A DNA stretch of 64,000 nucleotides from Odobenus rosmarus divergens (taxonomy: Eukaryota > Chordata > Mammalia > Carnivora > Odobenidae), in assembly GCF_000321225.1 (NCBI RefSeq), contig NW_004452171.1:247419-311418 (forward strand). Reading direction: 5' to 3'. Below are positions 1-12,471 of this stretch, one piece after another (position 1 is the stretch's first letter; each line of letters starts with the position of its first letter). A program made the position numbers and the translations under genes. The notes under the pieces were generated by a model that saw nothing but the letters and a program-made list of their open reading frames with translations, did not search any database and had not been told where the DNA came from.

Positions 1-395
1 TGAGGTTCCCCAGCCTCTCTGGGGTGGGCTGAGCTGGAGGGTCTCCCCGTGGCTTCCTCTGAGATGAGGATGGTGCTTGAACTGGCCATGTAAGAGATCT
101 GAAGTTGAAGAGTTTGTAATCAACAAAGACAAAAAAAAAAAATGATCACTTTTGAAAGCAATTCTACTTGAACATGGTGAAATTGGGAAGAGCTCTCTTA
201 CAAACAGCTATATAACTAATAAATTTGATACCCAGGCATTCCATGCAATAGCTATAGGGTTTTTAACGTAAGAGTTGGGTGAATGGCTCATTGGAACCAT
301 GCAAGTTTGGGACAGATTCAGTTAAGTGTGCTTAAACTCAAGGGCACCCAAGGACACCATTTGACAGAGATACTGAATGTTGCTACCTTACTTTT
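1..395. other. Unannotated non-coding stretch before the first SINE
   Basis: Nothing recognisable is seen apart from a short A-run near 131-142. Reading frames are short and without codon structure. The 3' end (383-395) is the left copy of the target-site duplication of the SINE that follows. Confidence 0.6.
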
Positions 396-627
396 TTATT
401 TTTATTTATTTGTTTTTTAAAGATTTATTTATTTTAGAGGGAGGGAGAGAGAGAGAGATTGAGCATGCAAGTGGGGGGAGGGGCAAAGGGAGAGAGAGAG
501 TGCATCTTAAGCAGACTCCACGCCCAGCACAGAGCCCAACACCAGGCTTGATCTCAACACTGAGATCATGATCTGAGCCGAATCAAGAGTTGGACACTGA
601 AACAGCAGAGCCACCCAGGCGCCCCAT
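396..627 (-). mobile_element. Carnivore tRNA-derived SINE (Can-SINE), antisense
   Basis: Read on the minus strand, the element starts with the head GGGGCGCCTGGGTGGC (plus 610-625 shows its complement), continues through a tRNA-like B-box region and a CT-rich tract, and ends in an AAATAAAT/A-rich tail (plus 397-434). The 13-bp target-site duplication ctaccttactttt is exact at 383-395 and 628-640. Such elements are non-autonomous, have an internal pol III promoter and are mobilised by L1. The body is of the older type (cttaagcagactcc on plus). Confidence 0.95.
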
Positions 628-640
628 CTACCTTACTTTT

Positions 641-2946
641 ACTGTAGATGACTCAAAGTCTTTAGGACTTGAATAACTGGAAGAAAGAATTCATATATTA
701 GGCAGATGTCAATAATCCCGAGAGCTTCAGTTTCGTGATTTTCAATAAGATTGACATATGAGAATAGCAGGTTCTTGTAAAAGAAGTCCCAGTCTGGTGC
801 AAGGACGACAACTAGCCTTAACACAAGGGCAAAAGATGCCCATAATGCTGCACCAGCTTTTAGGAAGCCGTCAGAAGGGTCCTCGTTACAAAGGTTAAGT
901 CAGATATATTGACACAGACAGATGAAGTCTATTATTGAAAGCCCGAGTTGACTCATTGTCCCATTGCTGGTTGAAGCAATTGTCAGGGCATTCTAACCAA
1001 CTCAGGCAGACACACAAAGTAAATCCAGGGGGGATTGGAGAATTACTATTTGCAGCAATGTATTATCGAGTAATAACAATTAAATGAATGTATAATGTTG
1101 CTTCATCAGTAGAGGGGAGAAGGGAAACACCTTCTCACTAAGAAATTTATTTATTGAATAATGGAAACTTGCATTTAAAAATTTTAATGGGTATCTGATA
1201 ACATTTCTTTAATTTAAATATGTGAGTTATGGATCTAATAAGTGAGGCATCCAAGACATTAATTATAATTAAAATAGGGTGTTGAATATTCTAGATATTA
1301 TAGGGTTTTTTTTCTTCAGGAAAATAATCATAATAGATAAAAATTTAATCTTAGGAAGGTTTAATCGGCCCTCAAATTCCCCAAGCCCTGCAAAGATATA
1401 ATACATTTTCCAAGTAGCCAATGAAGCTATCTTCTCTCCATAAAGAGGGAAGAAAGCAAGTAGTTTTACAAGCAGCTAACTTTCTACAATATGGAATGTT
1501 CTGTTGCACACTAAACAAGAGCCTGGTGGATGAAGCTGCAGTTCCAGCTGTCCAACATTGGGTCAGAGTCCTTCAAAGTGTGTTGCGGGGATAGGGCAGG
1601 TGCAGGGGATCGACCGCCACGCTCCATTACCTCTTCAAAAAATGATGACAGAGAACATGTGTTTTTAGTAATCTAGCTTTCTCACTCTCTTGACAGCCAT
1701 GCCACCAGCATGCAGGCTGACTGAATCTTTATCCCGCTCACCTTAGCAGGAGACACATTAGCAGGAACCTCAAGGGAGAACGGTTCCAAACAATTGAAAT
1801 TTTCTATGGGGAAACCAAAAGTTCACTGAGCACCACAGTATCAGAAGAAGTTTCTGGCTGACACACTGCAACTTGAGGTAACTCAGTGACAGGGAGAGCC
1901 AAAGAAATGTGGCACAAATTTTAAAGCTTAAATTCAATTCATCATTTAAAAAAAAAAAGTACAAATAGGGAAGGGATGCTAATCGTTTTCAGAAGCCAAG
2001 ACTCCTCTGCATTGCTTATTAATTTTAATGACTTCTGTTTAGTGCCACTAGCTAATGAGCCTCTTCCAAAACATGGGGAACTCTGCTCCAGTGATTGCTT
2101 AAATAATATCATACTGTTGAAGGAGAAAAATTATGAAACAATGTTTTCTCCCAGATCATTAGCCTTGGAGGGAATAAATAAAACAAGGCAAAACAAAATC
2201 CTAAATATCCTCTGATGATGTCTCTTTAACTATCTTCTGTTTGGGATTAATAAAACTAGCTACTTATTAATAGTAATGAAAACATTATTTCTGGGAAAAC
2301 AGCACAGCTAATTTGTAGCCATTTTAGACACAAAGGTGAATGCAATCACTGGTGAAAAAAATCACTTCTAAACTTCCTCATCGTGATTACAATAAGTAAG
2401 TGATTTTGATAGTTTTCTTGTGAAATAAAAGAACAACTTAGAGTGACCCAGTAATATTTCAGGCAAAACTGGCCACTAATGACTTTAGTTGTCATCTTAG
2501 TGCCCCAAGAATGATCTGGAAGGAGTTAACTTTGGGACAAAACCATGTTTTCTAATCAACCCCATTGCATACACACACAATAGCTTGTTGATGAGCTTGA
2601 CCAGCTCTGCTGTTACTCAGAACTGCGTGTTCTAAACTGTACCTGAGTCTTTTTTTACAGTAAAAATACGACCAGTTAGCATTATCCCTATTTGTGCTTA
2701 AAACCGTAAGCCTTAGGAAGTCATGTTTCCAACGGTGAAAATAATTCACAGAATGACCATACAAAGAGCCCCACTCCCAGGCTAGAATATTGGTTCTGAT
2801 TTTCTCCTTGCTATTTCTTTTTAACTTACCCATACTGAGGCCAGTATGCTTTTGTACTTTTAATTTTTAAGTTTCTTAGAATTTCCTTTCCCCTAATTCA
2901 GAGCAATAACTCTATTAAAAGTCTGAATAGGTACTTCAAAAGATTT
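641..2946. other. Unannotated non-coding stretch
   Basis: AT-rich sequence with no recognisable repeat family, exon or RNA gene. The longest open frames are under 100 codons and unsupported. The part from about 1970 to 2500 is relatively rich in homeodomain-like TAAT motifs, which could fit a conserved non-coding element, but this cannot be tested without alignment. Confidence 0.5.
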
Positions 2947-2956
2947 AACCCTCAAA

Positions 2957-3169
2957 ATTTTCTTTTTTTTTTCTTTAAAGATTTGTTTATGTATTTGAGA
3001 GAGAGAGCATGAGCAGGAGGGGCAGAGGGAGGAGAGAGAATCTCAAGCAGACTCTGCGCTGAGTGCAGAGCCCGATGTGGAGCTTCATCTCATGACCCTG
3101 AGATCAGTTCACAACCTGAGCCAAAACCAAAAGTCAGACCCTTAACCAACTGTCCCACCAAGGTGCCCC
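2957..3169 (-). mobile_element. Can-SINE, antisense
   Basis: The plus strand shows a T-rich start, attt-gtttat-gtatttgag, a GA-rich tract (complement of the CT tract) and the complement of the tRNA-like head ending aggtgcccc. The duplication aaccctcaaa is found at 2947-2956 and 3170-3179. The head is diverged (tgtcccaccaaggtgcccc), so this is an older copy. Confidence 0.93.
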
Positions 3170-3179
3170 AACCCTCAAA

Positions 3180-5273
3180 TTCTTCTAGTCAAAGTAAAAG
3201 CAGAAAACTATTGGATTTATTTCAAATTCTTTTTTCAGATAATAAATACCACATATTATGCACAATTTTATATATTTTGTTAGAGATCACAGTAAGGGTA
3301 AAAACAAAACCCTCAACACTACATTGTATTCTAAATTACTAAAATTAATGGAAATGTTTCCTACTGAAGAATTACATTTAAAGAATATTCTTTACATAAC
3401 TTTACATACCTGTATGGAGATTTTTCTGGTGTTATCCAACTACTTTCTGAAACCAGAAAGGGTTGGGCTATCTCCAGGGAGTATGAGAAAACTAATTCTC
3501 AGTCTGAGAGGAGAGGAAGATAAGTTACCAACAGTAAGACTAACCAACATACGAGGGGGAATGGATTGTAGTGCTTTAAGGATTTCAAAGCTCTGTAGTT
3601 ACTTCCAGCTGCACTGCCAAGAGAAAATGGGTTCATGTGAGTGTGACACAGACCACTCTAGAGGAACTGCCAAAGTAGGTGTAAGAGTCTACTCCACTCC
3701 TCTTGTACCATTAACCCCCTTTCTGGATATAAAGTGTGGGGATTTGTGGGAATTCTCTGGAAAGAGCTACTATCACAGCGGTGATGGGCCGGCTCATTTG
3801 CCCCCACGCTAAAGAGAATGGGCTTCAACAAGACTACTTGGAAAGTTTTATATACATCTTTGTATTTGAAGACATGGTAGACTGGGGTCTAACTTCCACC
3901 CCAGGAAGTGTGAAGGGCATGAAGAAAGTTTGGGAAGCTGCTTTGGCTGGTGGAACAGAGGTGAATTGCTTCTTGGTTTCAAAAGTAACTGCACTTCATT
4001 CCATAGGGGCCAAAGAATATATAACTATGACCAGATGTGGGCTTGGTAGGATAGAGAGCTGGCCTGGAGCCACTTACGTCCTACCCAGAAGGTTCATCGG
4101 GAGAGGGCAGGTGGTATGAAGTAAACCTCCCAAAGATAGGGTCTTAAGGGGGGGGGCACTTGATGAGGAGGCAACATTGCATATATCCAGAGTTTGAAAT
4201 GGGGAGGGCAAGTTAAATTTTCCCCAAAGAACCTGGGAAAGTACCTGTATTGGACACCTCTTATGTATCATAACAGATCCATTCTGTCTCATTGTTCTCT
4301 GATTTTGGCCACCACTTCAGTGATGAGTTTTGCACGGGCTCCAAATAGCTTCCTGCAGGTGCATCCTGGCACCACCTCACTTCAAGCCCATGCAGCATTC
4401 CCCTTGCCTGCCCCTGGGCTTTTTTGTGACACTGGAACAGAAGCTCACTTGGTGCTCATGCATGTTCACCCTTGAACTTCAGGAGAGTTAATGTCCTATG
4501 AAATTGACCTTTTAACAAAAGTGGATGGGAGCCAATGAATAAAAGTTTCTCCTCCCCCTGCGGAATAATTGTTTCAAAGGCTTATGCCATACAGCTTCTC
4601 AGAAGGTCCCATTGGATCGAACAACCAGTTATCCTGGCTGACCTGACAAAACATCTTTATTTTGATTCTCTCTCCTGCCTTTTTTTATTATCCCTGTCCA
4701 TCACTTTTGCTCTGAGGTCATAATCCTTAATAGATTATGCACGTTCAACTTTCTGAGGAACAATGTCTTAAAAAAACATCCTTGAAATAAAGAGAACTCT
4801 AAGTCAACACAGAACTCATTTAAATACATTTCCCATTCTCATTTACCTTTTATACACTCTCTCATGCTCCACTTTCCAGCTCTTACCTAATAACCACTCC
4901 CATCCCAAGCTAATAACTGGAAAAAAAGGTGAGCAAGAAAGGAGATGTACCGTGCCCCTCCCTTCTCCCAGTACTGTGGCCAATTCTTACAACTCAGTTT
5001 TGGCAGGGGAGAAAACTGAACATTAAATCCATTCGGGCATGTGAATATTCCATAAACCTGAGTATTTCAGCTTTCAAGTTAAAACTGAGTTTGTTACCTA
5101 AAGGGAGTGAAGAACCCCTTAATATTTAAAAGTGGGCAAGAACTCAAGGGCCTCCCCAGGTTTTCATCCAGAGTCATGGAAAGGCTACATGACTGAACAG
5201 ATTCTAAAGGAACAATATGGAACAAATATAAAGTTCTATGTGTTTCTATCTCATTGATCATTCCTACTCAACA
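3180..5273. other. Unannotated non-coding stretch
   Basis: This stretch contains the longest open frame of the window (3258-3812, plus, 184 codons), but the translation shows no domain and no splice or codon-bias support, so it is not called a gene. The segment 4330-4570 ends with gaataaaagtttctcc, a possible old LTR-type polyadenylation region, too weak to name. Confidence 0.5.
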
Positions 5274-5660
5274 TATCGGTTACCTATCTTTGGATGACTT
5301 AGTTAATATCTCTAGGTTTTTTATTATCCATACTTAAGAATGAATTAAATAGGGGCACCTGGGTGGCTCAGTCGTTAAGCGTCTGCCTTCAGCTCAGGTC
5401 ATGATCCCAGGTCCTGGGATCGAGCCCCACATCGGGCTCCCTGTTCCACAGAAAGCCTGCTTCTCCCCTCCCACTCCCCCTGTTGTGTTCCTTCTCTCGC
5501 TGTCTCTCTCTCTGTCAAATAAATAAACAAAATCTTGAAAAAAAAAGAATGAATTAAATATACCTTATCTTATTAGATTCATGATAAATGAGATCATGTA
5601 GGAAAAAGTATCTAGCAAAATGCCATGCAAATAGCAGGTTCTCAGTCACTGTCAGCGTCT
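5274..5660 (-). mobile_element. MIR SINE fragment, antisense, split by a Can-SINE
   Basis: The sequence 5274-5351 resembles the reverse complement of the MIR core (gacttagttaatatctct... ttattatccat). After the inserted SINE the match resumes at 5561-5660 (aaatgagatcatgta... tagcaaaatgcca... aatagcaggttctcag), which is the other end of MIR. Continuity across the SINE supports one ancient element. MIR is a tRNA-derived mammalian-wide SINE, long inactive. Confidence 0.6.
5352..5544 (+). mobile_element. Can-SINE, sense, young-type body
   Basis: The head is ggggcacctgggtggctcag, followed by a B-box-like gggatcgagccc, the young-type body ctcgctgtctctctctctgt and the tail caaataaataaacaaaatctt. The 16-bp duplication aagaatgaattaaata is exact at 5336-5351 and 5545-5560. 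It sits inside an older MIR. The perfect duplication suggests a fairly recent insertion. Confidence 0.96.
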
Positions 5661-6048
5661 TTCCTTCTCCAAACATTTGTATCCTGTCATTCTTTGATCT
5701 AAGAGTAACACTGAAGAATTATTAGAAAGGTCAGTTTATTAAATAACGGAAGAGTAGATAGAAATCAATGCTTAGAAATCAGCTGGGGTTGGAAGACATT
5801 ATTCTTTGATTATTAGGCAAATCACTTAACATCCCTTTGGGCCATGGTCATGGCTGGATTCATGGGCACGATATCTGTGCAGTCACACACAGCCCCACAC
5901 TCCAAAAGGCTCTGTGCTTGGTTTAATACTCTGCTTTCACTTGTCTTGAAATGCTTAATAATGCAATCTATGAACTGGTGTTTTTTAAGTAAAGTCCACT
6001 GGGATGACAGAGCATATGTGTAAATGAAGGAGATCTACATAATGCATA
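5661..6048. other. Unannotated non-coding stretch
   Basis: A weak antisense MIR-like phrase (aggcaaatcacttaacatccc, 5815-5835) is the only recognisable hint. No gene is seen. Confidence 0.45.
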
Positions 6049-6535
6049 TGTCCACGGTGGTTTCTTATTGCCCTGTTCACCTGTTATGTCTGCAATGCCC
6101 CATGACACAGAATTCTAGTGGACCCTCCATGCGTGGAAATCCAGGTGTTGGGGAACGTTATCAAAAAGACATGACCACCGACTGACTGATGAGCTGGACC
6201 TCGGCATTCAGAGGTTCCTCTCCCCCTCCACTGTCTTTAGGATGTGGGTTGCACTTGGCTTTCCCACTCCCAGAGGCTGCTCCAAGGACATGGCCTTGAG
6301 ATCGTAATGGGGTGCTGACCACACCACATGGTAGCAGTGACTACACCCAGCAAGGGCCTCCGCAAGCTTTTAAGATTTGGCGGGCAGGTGCGGGGACCCA
6401 TTCATCTTGCTGCCTTCCAAGACAAGCCTCCCGGGCAAGTTGCCCTTGCTTATTAAAACTGTCACCTACCAACCTGGAGTGGCCTGCTTTTTTTTTTTCA
6501 GTCTCTGTACGCTGAGTAAAGAGGCCATTTTCAGA
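6049..6535 (+). mobile_element. Candidate ancient solo LTR (endogenous retrovirus-like)
   Basis: The block has a higher GC content than its surroundings. Near its 3' end it contains a TATA-like cttttaagattt (6368-6379), then a cttattaaaactgtcacc polyadenylation-like signal (6449-6466) and a T-rich tract before a rapid return to AT-rich DNA. This order (promoter, poly-A signal, U5-like tail) is typical of an LTR. No internal retroviral genes are seen. Boundaries, family and target duplication could not be fixed; a chance GC-rich block is the alternative. Confidence 0.4.
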
Positions 6536-8826
6536 TTTTACCAGGGAAGTTCCTGAGAGGGGTGCGAATCAACGATGGGTAGACTCAAGAGTACGAGGTA
6601 AGCGTGTTTCATCTTCAAGTGAGTCAGCAGGGCCTCTAGCATTGCTGGGAGGCTACATTTTCCATTAGAATTGGGAAGTTGTTTTCCAATGCAGAAGGAA
6701 GGTAGTGACATTTTAGGAAACATAAATGACCGAGGAAACTATCATGTCCTTTCTTGCTTGTGTTGCTTCCCTGTATCAGCCAAACATTTATGCTGGAAAG
6801 GAAGACCAAGGTGGAAAGAGAGTAGTATCCATAATTCCTTTCCTTTCACTCCATCTTGACTCATCAGTAAGCCACAGGTAGACAGTGTTGATAAAAATGT
6901 GTATCCAGAGGCGACTAAACAGCAGAAGTAGTTTTCTACAACATTTCCACTGTTGTGAAGGAAACACATATGCATATATGACCTACAAAACACAAAATTG
7001 TACAATTTAGGTGAGTCTGCGTACCAGTGAAATGCTCTTATATTTGTATTTAAAACTGGCCCTGGGGAATGTAAAGATGAACTGGAAATTCATGCTAATT
7101 ACCACATTTTAAAATTTTCTTGCTGAGGACAACATTAAAGAAATAACACCAAGCAAATTAAAAATACTATGACAAGTTGAGAGTGATCTCAAAGGAAAGT
7201 AATTTTAGGACTTTTAACAGTACTTTTCCTGTTTTCTGAACCAAGGGTTTCCATTTTCATTCTGTCCTGGGCTGCGCAAATTATGTAGGTGCCTCCGGTA
7301 TTCATTCCCTTGTCTATAAAATGAAGTATTTCTACAAGAAGACCTTCTAGGGCCCTGGATTCTAACATTCTATCCAGAGTTTTTGCTAGAAAAATGGGCT
7401 CTCTCCCTCTGGCTGACCACAGCCCACCAAAGAAAGTAGCCCCACTAGGGGTTTGGCCAACAGATGGCGCCTTTGTGCTGAGTAGTGGCTTGGATCCTTG
7501 GTGCTCAGTGAGGGTATAGCAGCTTGAGAAGAATTTTAAGCTTCTATTTGCCCCCTTGGCTGGCTGCCTTTATGCAAAACAAACTACACAGCATTACACA
7601 GCGGTCTTGATTTCATCCGTTCAAATGTTTTCCTCTTTACCATTTGCAAATTTGAGTTTGCCTTCTCTTCTAACCCATAGTTAATGAATCCTGGTTCAAA
7701 GAATGGCTGCTACTAAGATGGAAAATGTTTCTGTGCTAAAAACAGAATAGAGGAGTTTGGAATGAAGCTTCTTGCATTGTTATCTGGGTTTTGGCAAATT
7801 CTGAGCAAGTGGTGGTTGAGTGAAACGTTATGAACTTTTGGGAAAATAGTAGGGATTGTACAAAAACATAACCCAGTTGACTTTTATTCTTTGCTGTTCA
7901 TGTTCTTTTGTCGTTTTGTTTTGAAATAAAAGTCATCAAATTAAAAAAAAAACCTGCTTCTTGGGTAGTATGTTCAAAACAGAAGGATTCCTTAAACGAT
8001 AGCATTTAAATGTGTATCATTGCCTTTCAACAAGAAGATGAAACCAAAGAGCTTTTATGGGTAATTTCATTAAAAATTCACTGCCTTCCCCTTTGGAGGA
8101 GGTCTGTTGACTAAATAGATACTCTGGATTCTAAATGATTGTCTTCTGCCCCGGTCCTTTACCCTCCCCAAGGCAGTTTAATTTAAGTGCATTGCTCTTC
8201 TCTGTTTTCCTCCCACACTATTGTGAAGTGTTGCTATGAGGCAGCTAAACAGCTTCTCTGCCTTTCCCCAGAAGTGGCTGCATTCCAACAGTGGGCAAAG
8301 CAAGTTATGTAAAGATCATCCTTTTCAGGGTTTCCTAGGAAACTAGTGATACCGGTCCAGTTCTGATTTGACATGGAAAGAAGAAAATGAAGTCGAACTT
8401 TGAGGGGCCTGGGGGTGGCGGGGGGCAGGAAACTCTAGAGACGACTTCCACACTAGTCCACTTCATTTCTTACTTGGAAAGTATAGACATTCAGCTTAAA
8501 GGAGCTTCAATAGTCCCAATAATAAAAATAGCAACACTGCTTTGCAGGTCATGGCCTCATCCACACATCCACAGTGACCTAAATTGACTTAGTCCATTAA
8601 AAATGGGGAAGAAATAAAATCCAGAATGTTTCCCCTTCTGAACTGATAAAATCTGAACTAGAGTAGAGGTTCCAACAACGATGTGATTACTTCAATATAT
8701 AAAAAGGCAAACTGGGACAATTCAGCTCTAACCTTCCCGTAATGTATTCATTCCATATAACTGGTGTATAGAGAGAACTTACTTTATATTCAGTGCTGTG
8801 TTAGACCTTGAGAAAACAGAAGGATT
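6536..8826. other. Unannotated non-coding stretch with one MIR-like fragment
   Basis: At about 7262-7375 the phrase ttgtctataaaatgaagtatt ... ttctaacattctat is like an antisense MIR-family 3' region. The rest shows no recognisable element. Short frames at 6671-6859 and 8387-8587 lack support. Confidence 0.4.
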
Positions 8827-8841
8827 AAAATCAGAGTCCTT

Positions 8842-9027
8842 GGGGCACCTGGGTGACTCAGTCAGTTAAGTGTCCAACTCTTGGTTTCAGCTCTGGCCAT
8901 GATCTCAGGGTCCTGGGATTGAGCCCCAAGTCAGGCTCCATTCTCAGTGGGGAGTCTGCTTGAGATTCTCTCTCCTTCCCTTCCCCCCATGCGTGCTCTC
9001 TCTCTCAAATAAATAAATAAACTCTTT
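8842..9027 (+). mobile_element. Can-SINE, sense, older-type body
   Basis: The head is ggggcacctgggtgactcag, followed by ctgggattgagcccc, the CT tract ctctcaaataaataaataaa and a tail. The 15-bp duplication aaaatcagagtcctt is exact at 8827-8841 and 9028-9042. The older body type (gcttgagattctctctcc) shows with an intact duplication. Confidence 0.96.
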
Positions 9028-9042
9028 AAAATCAGAGTCCTT

Positions 9043-9764
9043 GTTTGAGCTGGTATAAAAGGAAGAGACACCGAAACCCTACTGTAATGTAATAAACAAC
9101 TCAGGAGCATGTGAGGACCAATGACTGTATAATAAAGGCTTGCTGATTCTCCCTGGATATTTCTGGAATGCCTACTATAGCATGATTTTTGCTAAATACT
9201 CGAGAAAAGTTATTTAGAGTTGGTTCTAAAAATGACTATCCACATGATACCAAACAAAAAAATGTCAAACAGCCAGTTGCTTTGCTACATTATGCCAAAT
9301 AACTCATTGTCCAAAATATATTTCACTGAAGCAACTGACCACAGATGGGATCGACTAGATGTCTTGGAAGTGTGTGAATACAACTAATAAGGCAGTTTTG
9401 ATTCTTGGCAAAACTCTCATCTAAAGAAATGGACCTTACCCACAAAAACTGATTTTTTTTTTAAAAAAAGGAAATTCAAAAGACTATAGAAATGCACAAA
9501 AATTAAATTTTTACAAAGGTGTGAGAATTTATGAATTTATTGTTATGGTATCATATTATTGTTATGACACTTCAACTCTTTTTACAGTGTTTTTATTAAA
9601 CTCATGAGATTTTATTTTGATGTGTGTTTTTAGTGGTCAAAAACTTGCTTTTATATACAACTTACATATTTGAATCATTTCAATCATTAAAAAATTAAGC
9701 TTTTATATTTCTTGGTAGACTGGATTTGTTGTTTCTCACCCAAAACAAAAAGAATTAGACATTA
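9043..9764. other. Unannotated AT-rich stretch
   Basis: Very AT-rich. A small T-run/A-run palindrome lies at 9451-9469. No repeat family or gene is recognised. Confidence 0.5.
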
Positions 9765-9782
9765 AAAAAAAATCAATCTTGA

Positions 9783-9986
9783 GGGACACCTGGGTGGCTC
9801 AGTGAGTTAAGCAACTGACTCTTGATTTCAACTCAGATCATGATCTCAGGGTCCTGGGTTGGAGCCCCACATCAGGCTTCATGCTCAGCGCAGAGTCTGC
9901 TTGAAGATTCTCTTCCTCTCCCTCTGCCCCTCCCCCATCCATGCTTTCTCTCTCTCTGTCTCTCTCAATAAATAAATAAATCTTTT
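9783..9986 (+). mobile_element. Can-SINE, sense, older-type body
   Basis: The head gggacacctgggtggctcag is followed by ggttggagccccac, the older CT body (ctctgcccctcccccatcc) and the tail aataaataaataaatctttt. An 18-bp duplication (eight A then tcaatcttga) is at 9765-9782 and 9987-10004. Confidence 0.96.
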
Positions 9987-10004
9987 AAAAAAAATCAATC
10001 TTGA

Positions 10005-11376
10005 AATAAGAGGAATTAGGGTTTGAAGGCTTTGACTGATAGATTTTGTAAACAAATTGATTTTTTTTCTGTAATCCCATGTTTTAATTTTTTGTAAAAA
10101 AAAAGTTACTATTCAAATCCATCACATGATATTGTGGGGTGAGTCATATCTTCTTTGTCATTTCTAAGAATTGGTCAGGACCATTTGTTTTTCTCCTTTT
10201 TCTTTTTTCCTCTTCTTGCTTGTAGACCTCACAACAATCCTGTAGGTATTGTCTGTATCCTCACAAATAATTTAGCCAGAGAGTTGAGTAACTTTGTGAG
10301 GATATTATGGCTCTCCCAACAAGGGCCTTCAGAGTTCTCTCCCCTATTATATATTTCTTTTGGCCAACACCCGTGGCCTACATCCAAAGGCTGTAGCCAT
10401 TGCACTTGGGAGATCATATTCTCATAAATTATACTGTTTCAAAGCAGGCCAGGAGATGTGGGGCTTCTGGTTTATAAAGATGCATTGTTAGTTTTCCTTG
10501 TCTTGAAGATGTGAATTTGTTCCAATGTGATTGGTACATTAAGAACCAATTTGAGCATAACACAAATTTTGCATTTGCTGATGTGCTTTTCATGAATGGG
10601 GAACACTGGGTAAACACAGAAGACTTCACTCCGATGAACAGAGCCATCTAGGAATACACAAAGCACACAAACACACAGAACTCACCCGACCACGAGCCAC
10701 ACCCATCCACATCTGGTGGGACAACTTTCTGGTGCTCCTTCCACCACCTCACAATAACTCCCAGCTGTTGCAACCGTCCCCACTTCCACCGGCCAACTTC
10801 ACGTGCAGTATTTATGGGAGTAATTCAGTAGTTCTTAACCATTTAACATGTGCTACCATTTTTATGAGGTTCTTATCAGATTTTTTAAGTGCCACTGATG
10901 AAGTTTCTGAATGTTGTGCCCCCTAACTCAATGTATCCAAAGCTCTGTGTTTTGACTGAGTGATTTTTGCATGGAGTAGTGATTTTGAGGAACGCGGGTC
11001 ATACCATAGCAGAAATGACCATACGTGCAAGCTGAGGCTGAATGGTGAGGAGTAGGGCAGGGAGTGTGTAATAAATAGTAGGAAAGAATGTCATGAAAGC
11101 ACTCACCTACATGTGCCGTTAATGATGCCAGTATTGGTCATAGATAGTAAAAACAGGTGTAGATGCTTCAGCATCAAGCTCCTATAGCTTATCTCAGAAG
11201 GACATCTTCTCCTTAGAAAAATCCCAGCCATAAGGAAAATAATCATTCTGTGTAAAAGCCTTTTAGGTATTAGGGGATCGAACCACATTTTTGGTGCCAG
11301 ACTGAGTGGTGTGTACATCAATAAGATTCAGTCTTTAAGTGTAGATGCTAAGTCTAAGTAGTCAGTTCTAGACCAG
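10005..11376. other. Unannotated non-coding stretch
   Basis: No recognisable element. Small frames (10155-10427, 11103-11321) are unsupported. At about 10820-10920 cagtagttcttaacc loosely resembles the terminal repeat of a hAT MITE, but the other end is not found. Confidence 0.45.
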
Positions 11377-11381
11377 TAAAA

Positions 11382-11433
<52 letters not shown>

Positions 11434-11451
11434 AAAAGAAAATGAGAAAGG
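11377..11451 (+). repeat. (AAAG)n tetranucleotide microsatellite
   Basis: Near-perfect aaag repeats, roughly 15 or more uninterrupted units, then a short impure tail (aaaaagaaaatgagaaag). The purine strand is on plus. Uninterrupted arrays of this length are usually length-polymorphic. Confidence 0.95.
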
Positions 11452-12351
11452 ACCAATCTTGCATCATGCAGCCTGTCCACTGACTCCATAATCACCTCCT
11501 CACATGCGGGCTTAAGTTGGGTCTGAATTGGGGAAGAAATTTTCCCTAGAAAGCAGGTATCTTGGACTTAAGCAACTCAAAAACGAGTGGGTAGGGTCAC
11601 TTTGATACAGAATTGAAAATGCAAGGCCTCCACTCAGAAGTATGGGTACAGAAGTGGGCTCAATTTAGAACGAGGGTGGCAGAAACTTGAGTCTCAAGGG
11701 ACAAATGGAAATGAATATGTTTCAAATATGTAGATATAAAGAGAAAAAGAACACCAAAAGAGCTGAGGGTTCAGACTGCGTCATTGCAAAATTTTAATTT
11801 GGCAAGAAAGCAGTGATGTCTAAGAGAACAATAAGTAAATTTTTCCTCCCAGGTGGAACAAGTGAGTAGTGCCAAAAGTAACCATCTGCAAGGAGCTTAC
11901 TCTCCGCCAAGCAAGTTTACAGATTGTAGATTCTGCGTAACCGGCATGAACTGGGAGCTATTCCAGTAAAGACAAAACTAAGGTGTTCTTCGTTTGCTCA
12001 GATAACATTGGAATCTTCTACAGCTTTTGGCAATACCAAGTGCTAGGTTCTGAGATTATAATATTTCCAAGGATAAAGCTCTCATAGCTAAGGACGATCT
12101 TGTTTTCTAAATTTGTTGGTGATAATTATGTGGGTTTGTTTCTATTGGAATCTGTAAAGAAAGAACATGGGCATCAGAGTCTCAGTGTTGAACCAATTTA
12201 ATTAACTTCTAAAATTCTGAAGAAACTACCCCCATTCTTGAGAGAAACAGCCTAGACTAGAGCTACTGGATAAAAAGTAACTCTACGTTGACATCAAGCA
12301 CCCTTTAGCTAAATCTAAGCAGAACAAGAAACAGAGTTGCTGCATCTTAGT
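11452..12351. other. Unannotated non-coding stretch
   Basis: No repeat family, exon or RNA gene recognised. Confidence 0.45.
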
Positions 12352-12471
12352 GTGTGTGTATGTATATATACATATACATATACATAAAAATATAAATTAA
12401 TATAATTATATAGTAAATAATATAATATAAATAAAATAATATAAAATATTAAATATATATGCATATATTTG
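12352..12471. repeat. AT-rich low-complexity tract with TA/TG dinucleotides
   Basis: It begins tgtgtgtgtatgtatatata, passes to catatacatatacat, then to irregular ata/taa runs. It is probably a decayed (TG)n(TA)n microsatellite. Confidence 0.85.

Noticed and set aside
3258..3812. 184-codon plus-strand open frame, the longest of the window
   Set aside because: The translation shows no domain, low-complexity bias or family motif, and no promoter, splice or retrogene signs (no poly-A tail, no target duplication). One frame of this length is expected by chance in 64 kb read six ways.
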